This document shows positions 34,152 through 37,400 of a stretch of DNA of 37,400 nt, in pieces. Position numbers and translations under genes: made by a program. Source of the stretch: Clostridia bacterium (GTDB taxonomy: Bacteria; Bacillota; Clostridia; SK-Y3); contig SKGK01000150.1 in the NCBI GenBank assembly GCA_007117465.1, positions 1-37,400 on the forward strand, written 5' to 3'. The notes beneath the pieces are model-generated. The model had not been told where the DNA came from, ran no database searches, and saw only the letters and a list, made by a program, of their open reading frames with translations. Each line of letters opens with the position of its first letter. The first letter of the stretch is position 1.

Positions 34152-34187
34152 TTAACAAAAGGCGCAAATGCGCCTTTTGTTAAATTT
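34152..34187 (+). terminator. Intrinsic terminator after RNase J gene
   Basis: TTAACAAAAGGCGCA and TGCGCCTTTTGTTAA form a perfect 15-bp stem with a 2-base loop. The T-run is short (AAATTT), but the A/T-symmetric stem makes it a good bidirectional terminator. Confidence 0.85.
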
Positions 34188-34210
34188 ACATTAAAAGTGT
34201 CACAAATGGC

Positions 34211-34257
34211 TTGCAAAATCATATGATACATAGTATAATATGAGTATATTTGAATAT
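34211..34257 (+). promoter_or_regulatory. acr3-arsRC promoter with downstream operator-like dyad
   Basis: TTGCAA (34211-34216) and TATAAT (34234-34239) are 17 bp apart. Just after the -10, ATATT-TG-AATAT (34246-34257) forms a small dyad resembling AT-rich ArsR operators. Repression by the ArsR half of the downstream fusion is the natural guess. Confidence 0.75.
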
Positions 34258-34316
34258 AAGTATATAGTCATAAGTGGAATGATAACTACATAATAATTTT
34301 AAGGGAGTGGTTGTAA

Positions 34317-35378
34317 ATGAGTAAAGAAAAATTACAAGGTATCGGTTTTTTTGAAAAGTATTTGACTGTATGGGTAATCCTTTGTATGGCGGTAGGGATA
34401 CTAATTGGTCAATTTTTACCTGGCATACCAGCATTTTTAGGCCAATTTGAATATGCGAATGTATCTGTACCCATAGCGATTCTTATCTGGGTTATGATTT
34501 ATCCCATGATGATGAAAGTTGATTTTCAAAGCATTAAAAATGTAGGGAAAAGCCCAAAAGGGTTATACGTTACGTGGGTAGTAAACTGGCTTATCAAGCC
34601 ATTTACCATGTATGGTATCGCGGCATTTTTCTTGTATTTTGTGTTTAGAGCGATTATACCAGCAGATTTAGCAAAAGACTATTTGGCAGGAGCGGTTTTA
34701 CTTGGTGCGGCACCTTGTACAGCGATGGTGTTTGTATGGAGTCATCTTACCAAAGGAAATGCCGCTTATACGGTTGTACAAGTGGCAACAAACGATTTGA
34801 TTATTTTGGTTGCCTTTACACCAATTGTAGCCTTTTTACTAGGCGTAACTGGGTTTACTATTCCATGGATGACACTTATTTTATCGGTTGTATTATTTGT
34901 TGTCATCCCACTTACAGCAGGTATATTAACGCGTATATGGATGGTTAAAAATAAAGGAGAAGAATATTTTAGCAATACCTTCCTTCCCAAATTCAATAAT
35001 ATCACAATCATTGGACTTTTATTAACGCTGATTATTATCTTCTCATTTCAAGGAGATGTGATTTTGCAAAACCCATTGCATATTTTGTTGATAGCAATTC
35101 CGCTAGTTATTCAAACATTTTTAATTTTCTTTATTGCGTATTTTGTGTGTAAATCGATGAAATTGTCACACGATGTTGCAGCCCCAGCAGGCATGATAGG
35201 TGCATCAAACTTTTTTGAACTAGCGGTTGCGGTTGCCATTGCACTATTTGGTCCCACATCACCCGTTGCGTTGGCGACGATTGTAGGTGTATTAGTGGAA
35301 GTACCCATTATGCTGATACTAGTGAAGATTGCTAACAACACAAAACAGTGGTTCCCTGCTAAGGTGGTGGGAGAATGA
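34317..35378 (+). CDS. acr3: ACR3-family arsenite efflux permease
   Basis: Acr3 exports arsenite using the proton motive force. The 353-residue protein has ten hydrophobic segments. Diagnostic stretches are VPIAILIWVMIYPMMMKVDF (51-70), GAAPCTAMVFVWSHLTKG (130-147, with the conserved essential-type Cys134), QVATNDLIILVAFTP, and GASNFFELAVAVAIALFG near the C-terminus. The ribosome binding site is AAGGGAG. Its stop codon overlaps the start of the ArsR-ArsC fusion (ATGA), so pump and regulator/reductase are translated together. Some databases call this arsB; the sequence is of the ACR3 type, not the 12-helix ArsB type. Confidence 0.96.
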   Translation: MSKEKLQGIGFFEKYLTVWVILCMAVGILIGQFLPGIPAFLGQFEYANVSVPIAILIWVMIYPMMMKVDFQSIKNVGKSPKGLYVTWVVNWLIKPFTMYGIAAFFLYFVFRAIIPADLAKDYLAGAVLLGAAPCTAMVFVWSHLTKGNAAYTVVQVATNDLIILVAFTPIVAFLLGVTGFTIPWMTLILSVVLFVVIPLTAGILTRIWMVKNKGEEYFSNTFLPKFNNITIIGLLLTLIIIFSFQGDVILQNPLHILLIAIPLVIQTFLIFFIAYFVCKSMKLSHDVAAPAGMIGASNFFELAVAVAIALFGPTSPVALATIVGVLVEVPIMLILVKIANNTKQWFPAKVVGE

Positions 35379-36142
35379 TTGAAATATTAAAAGCACTAGC
35401 CGATGAAAATAGAATGAGGATATATAACTTACTCAGAATAGAAGAACGCTGTGTTTGTGAGATTGAGGATATTCTTAGCATCACTCAGTCAAATGCGTCA
35501 AGACACCTCAATCGCTTAAAAAACGCAAAAATTATTGACTATAAAAAGAAATCACAATGGGTATACTATCAAATTGACGAAACTTTTATCGCGCAGCATG
35601 GTTTGCTCTATGAGTATCTAAATAGTCAGATGGCACGAAGTGAGCAATGCGTAAAAGACGTAAAAAATTTACAAAAATATCTACAGACTAATAAAATACC
35701 TTGTATTCAAACGAAAAAAAATAAAATAAGTGAGGGAAAGCTAATGAAAACAAAAGTCGCTTTTATATGTGTTCACAATTCTTGTCGTTCCCAAATGGCA
35801 GAAGCATGGGCGAAAAAATTAGGCAGTGATGTGTTAGACGTGTATTCTGCAGGAACTGAAGATTATCCTGAGGTAAAACCATTAGCGGTACAAGTGATGG
35901 AAGAAGTAGGCGTAGATATGAGTAAGCATAGCCCAAAGCTACTTAGTGATATTCCAGCAGAAGTGGATATTGTCATCACCATGGGATGCAATGTAGACTG
36001 TCCATACCTACCATGTAAGCAAAGAGAAGATTGGGGACTTACCGACCCATCAGGTGGTCCGATTGATGATTATATAGTAACGCGAGATATTATAAAAGGA
36101 AAAGTCGAAAAGTTGATACAACAAGTAAAAGGAAATCAATAG
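35375..36142 (+). CDS. ArsR repressor - ArsC arsenate reductase fusion protein
   Basis: One uninterrupted 255-codon frame encodes two arsenic proteins. Residues 1-90 are an ArsR winged helix: LKALADENRMRIYNLL, metalloid pair CVC at 26-28, and ITQSNASRHLNRLKNAKII. A linker of about 30 residues rich in Lys and Asn follows. Residues 124-255 are a low-molecular-weight-phosphatase-type arsenate reductase with CVHNSCR (Cys132 to Arg138, CX5R), GCNVDCP (205-211, resolving cysteines) and WGLTDPSGGP. Met124 is preceded by GAGGGAAAG, so a separate ArsC of 132 residues might also be made from an internal start. No frameshift is needed for the fusion. The gene overlaps acr3 by four bases. ArsR-ArsC fusions have been reported in a few other bacteria; the pairing with ACR3 supports arsenate reduction coupled to arsenite export. 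Confidence 0.93.
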   Translation: MIEILKALADENRMRIYNLLRIEERCVCEIEDILSITQSNASRHLNRLKNAKIIDYKKKSQWVYYQIDETFIAQHGLLYEYLNSQMARSEQCVKDVKNLQKYLQTNKIPCIQTKKNKISEGKLMKTKVAFICVHNSCRSQMAEAWAKKLGSDVLDVYSAGTEDYPEVKPLAVQVMEEVGVDMSKHSPKLLSDIPAEVDIVITMGCNVDCPYLPCKQREDWGLTDPSGGPIDDYIVTRDIIKGKVEKLIQQVKGNQ

Positions 36143-36150
36143 CTAAATAA

Positions 36151-36192
36151 AAAAGATAAGCGATAGCCAATTAAGCCTCGCTTATCTTTTTA
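36151..36192 (+). terminator. Intrinsic terminator after the ArsR-ArsC fusion
   Basis: AAAAGATAAGCGA and TCGCTTATCTTTT form a perfect 13-bp stem, followed by TTTTT overlap with the dispersed repeat copy 2. Confidence 0.92.
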
Positions 36193-36238
36193 CTGACTAG
36201 GAGCGCATAAAATTTTTCTGTTAATTTAAGTTCTAAAA
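36188..36238. repeat. Dispersed 51-bp repeat, copy 2
   Basis: It matches 11525-11575 with three differences over 51 bases, in the same orientation, and again starts in the T-run of an intrinsic terminator. It lies just upstream of the Mrp operon promoter. A more diverged third copy may follow the permease terminator (30499-30540, AGGTGCATAAAATT...CAGTTAA). Confidence 0.8.
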
Positions 36239-36248
36239 TGAAAATGGG

Positions 36249-36278
36249 TTGACGAATATAAAAAGAATAAGGTACAAT
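36249..36278 (+). promoter_or_regulatory. Promoter for the Mrp antiporter operon
   Basis: TTGACG (36249-36254) and TACAAT (36273-36278) are 18 bp apart, about 30 bases before the mrpE start codon. Confidence 0.75.
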
Positions 36279-36309
36279 ATAGTAAAGTTATAAAGAGGTG
36301 ATGCGTATA

Positions 36310-36801
36310 GTGAAAAAGTTAATGTATTATACAGAGCTAATTTTAATCAATGTTGCGATATGGATAATCCTAAATGAAAGTTTATCATGGCTAACGATAA
36401 TCTCAGGGGTTATTTTTGCGATGATTACGATTGTGATTACCAATAATTTACTATTACTATCAGATTATAAAAAAATGTATAAAATCCGCCCGATGCTCTT
36501 AGTGAAATATGGACTTTATTTGATTATACAAATTTATGCGGCAGGCTTTGGTGCCATTGCTAAAATTATAAGTGGCAAAATTAATGCGGATATTGTTGAA
36601 ATAGAAACGAAGTTAGAGGATGAACTGCAAAGATGTATATTAGCGAACTCTATTACTTTAACGCCGGGGACAGTGACAGTGGATAAAAAGGGAAATAAGC
36701 TTACAGTGCTTTGGCTGGATTGTGAGACCAAAGATAGTGAAAGAGCGGGTGAGATGATAAAAGGGAAGTTTGAAAAAATTTTGTTAGGTGAAAGGGGATA
36801 A
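36310..36801 (+). CDS. mrpE: Mrp-type Na+/H+ antiporter subunit E
   Basis: MrpE/MnhE is a small subunit of the multi-protein cation/proton antiporter. The protein has two to three N-terminal hydrophobic segments (ELILINVAIWIIL, LTIISGVIFAMITIVI, GLYLIIQIYAAGFGAIAKII). A soluble tail bears the family signature LANSITLTPGTVTV, then LTVLWLDC. I prefer GTG 36310 (163 residues) because GAGGTGAT is correctly spaced before it; the track start at 36298 lies within that site. It is the first gene of the operon, only three bases before mrpF. Confidence 0.92.
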   Translation: MKKLMYYTELILINVAIWIILNESLSWLTIISGVIFAMITIVITNNLLLLSDYKKMYKIRPMLLVKYGLYLIIQIYAAGFGAIAKIISGKINADIVEIETKLEDELQRCILANSITLTPGTVTVDKKGNKLTVLWLDCETKDSERAGEMIKGKFEKILLGERG

Positions 36802-36804
36802 AAG

Positions 36805-37062
36805 GTGTATAATGAATATATTTTACTGGCAATTGCTGTGCTTATATGTGGTACCAGCCTGCGCATTATATTAGGACCTACCATATGGGATAGACTTTTA
36901 GGACTTAACCTTTTTACATCAAAAGTCATTATGCTCATTGTGCTTTTTGCCCTGATGAGAGAAAAGTCATACTTATTAGATATTGCACTGGTATATACTT
37001 TACTAGGCTTTATTAGTATCGTAGTTATTGCAAAATTCATTCAAGAAAAAGGGAAGATATAA
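36805..37062 (+). CDS. mrpF: Mrp-type Na+/H+ antiporter subunit F
   Basis: An 85-residue protein with three membrane helices. The family signature RIILGPTIWDRLLGLNLFTSKVIMLIVLFAL is followed by LLDIALVYTLLGFISIVVIAKF, as in MrpF/MnhF. GTG 36805 is preceded by AAAGGGG. It lies one base before mrpG. It contributes to the membrane part of the antiporter and has no known separate activity. Confidence 0.92.
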   Translation: MYNEYILLAIAVLICGTSLRIILGPTIWDRLLGLNLFTSKVIMLIVLFALMREKSYLLDIALVYTLLGFISIVVIAKFIQEKGKI

Positions 37063-37063
37063 T

Positions 37064-37360
37064 ATGCTTAATATCATTGGAACCATTATGATTGTTATCG
37101 GTATTGGATTTATTGCTTTTGGGGTATTTGGGCTATTTCGTTTTAGCGACTTATATGCAAGAACGTTAATCGCAGCGAAAGTAGATACCGTAGGTTTTAT
37201 TACGGTAATGGCAGGGGTAATTGTAAGAAGTGGGATAAACTTTTTTTCGCTTAAAGTGCTGCTTATTTTAGTGTTGGCTATTATTATTAACCCGCTTTCT
37301 TCACATGCGATTGCGCGCTCTGCCTATATGAGTGGGTATAGGGTGAAAAAGGGGGAATAA
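37064..37360 (+). CDS. mrpG: Mrp-type Na+/H+ antiporter subunit G
   Basis: A 98-residue protein with three hydrophobic helices and the MrpG/MnhG signature GVFGLFRFSDLYARTLIAAKVDTVGFITVMAGVIV, then INPLSSHAIARSAYMSG. I choose ATG 37064 with GGGAAG upstream; the ORF-track version adds 12 codons from the end of mrpF. The E-F-G order at the operon front differs from the Bacillus A-to-G order. Confidence 0.92.
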   Translation: MLNIIGTIMIVIGIGFIAFGVFGLFRFSDLYARTLIAAKVDTVGFITVMAGVIVRSGINFFSLKVLLILVLAIIINPLSSHAIARSAYMSGYRVKKGE

Positions 37361-37364
37361 GAGG

Positions 37365-37400
37365 ATGGTCTTAAAGGTGTTTTTCATTGTGATGATTGCA
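37365..37400 (+). CDS. Start of the next operon gene, truncated by window end
   Basis: An ATG at 37365, behind a GGGGGAATAAGAGG stretch, opens a frame MVLKVFFIVMIA to the window edge. It is hydrophobic and four bases after mrpG, so it is probably another antiporter membrane subunit (a DUF4040/MrpB-like protein often follows EFG). Twelve residues are too few to assign it. Confidence 0.5.
   Translation, partial: MVLKVFFIVMIA

Noticed and set aside
36298-36312. GTG 36298 and ATG 36301 as the mrpE start
   Set aside because: Both lie inside the GAGGTGAT ribosome binding site; GTG 36310 has correct spacing.

Overview
The window is a gene-dense segment of a low-to-moderate-GC Firmicutes chromosome. 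The gene set fits Clostridia: linked rpsF-ssb-rpsR, a DUF2232-gdpP-rplI-dnaB cluster, tilS-hpt-ftsH, fhs, RNase J and strong AAGGAGG ribosome binding sites. A Lachnospirales-type anaerobe is my best guess, from gene content and protein style only. I could not run any search.

Layout. (1) 1-2536, plus strand: the end of one Gfo/Idh/MocA oxidoreductase, a second complete one, and a sugar-phosphate isomerase/epimerase-like TIM barrel, probably a sugar or cyclitol catabolic operon. (2) 2612-6439, minus strand: an aromatic amino acid operon, DAHP synthase - tyrA - aroA. It is interrupted between DAHP synthase and tyrA by a 387-bp structured element bounded by inverted repeats. (3) 6924-10263, plus: a divergent EF-G-like GTPase, a broken AraC-family remnant (below the ORF-track length cut-off) and dusB. 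(4) 10437-11480: rpsF-ssb-rpsR behind a consensus promoter. (5) 11481-11841: a dispersed repeat copy, a candidate structured RNA and the pheA promoter. (6) 11842-19903: pheA, a MazG-like gene, DUF2232, gdpP, rplI, dnaB, tilS, hpt, tightly packed or overlapping. (7) 20131-28440: ftsH, fhs, tsaE-tsaB, rpiB-upp-dCMP deaminase-glnS. (8) 28557-36142: two arsenic/metalloid-type loci (arsR-thioredoxin-permease, and acr3 with an ArsR-ArsC fusion) on either side of prfC and the RNase J gene. (9) 36310-37400: the start of an Mrp-type cation/proton antiporter operon in E-F-G order, running off the window.

How the parts connect. DAHP synthase, EPSP synthase, TyrA and PheA cover the first and an intermediate step of the shikimate route plus both branches from prephenate. 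The central block is housekeeping: ribosome, replication helicase, c-di-AMP turnover, tRNA modification and purine salvage. The two arsenic-type loci and the antiporter are stress and ion-homeostasis modules. The least explained sequences are non-coding: the element in the aro operon, the candidate RNA before pheA, and a roughly 51-bp repeat found directly after two terminators about 25 kb apart.
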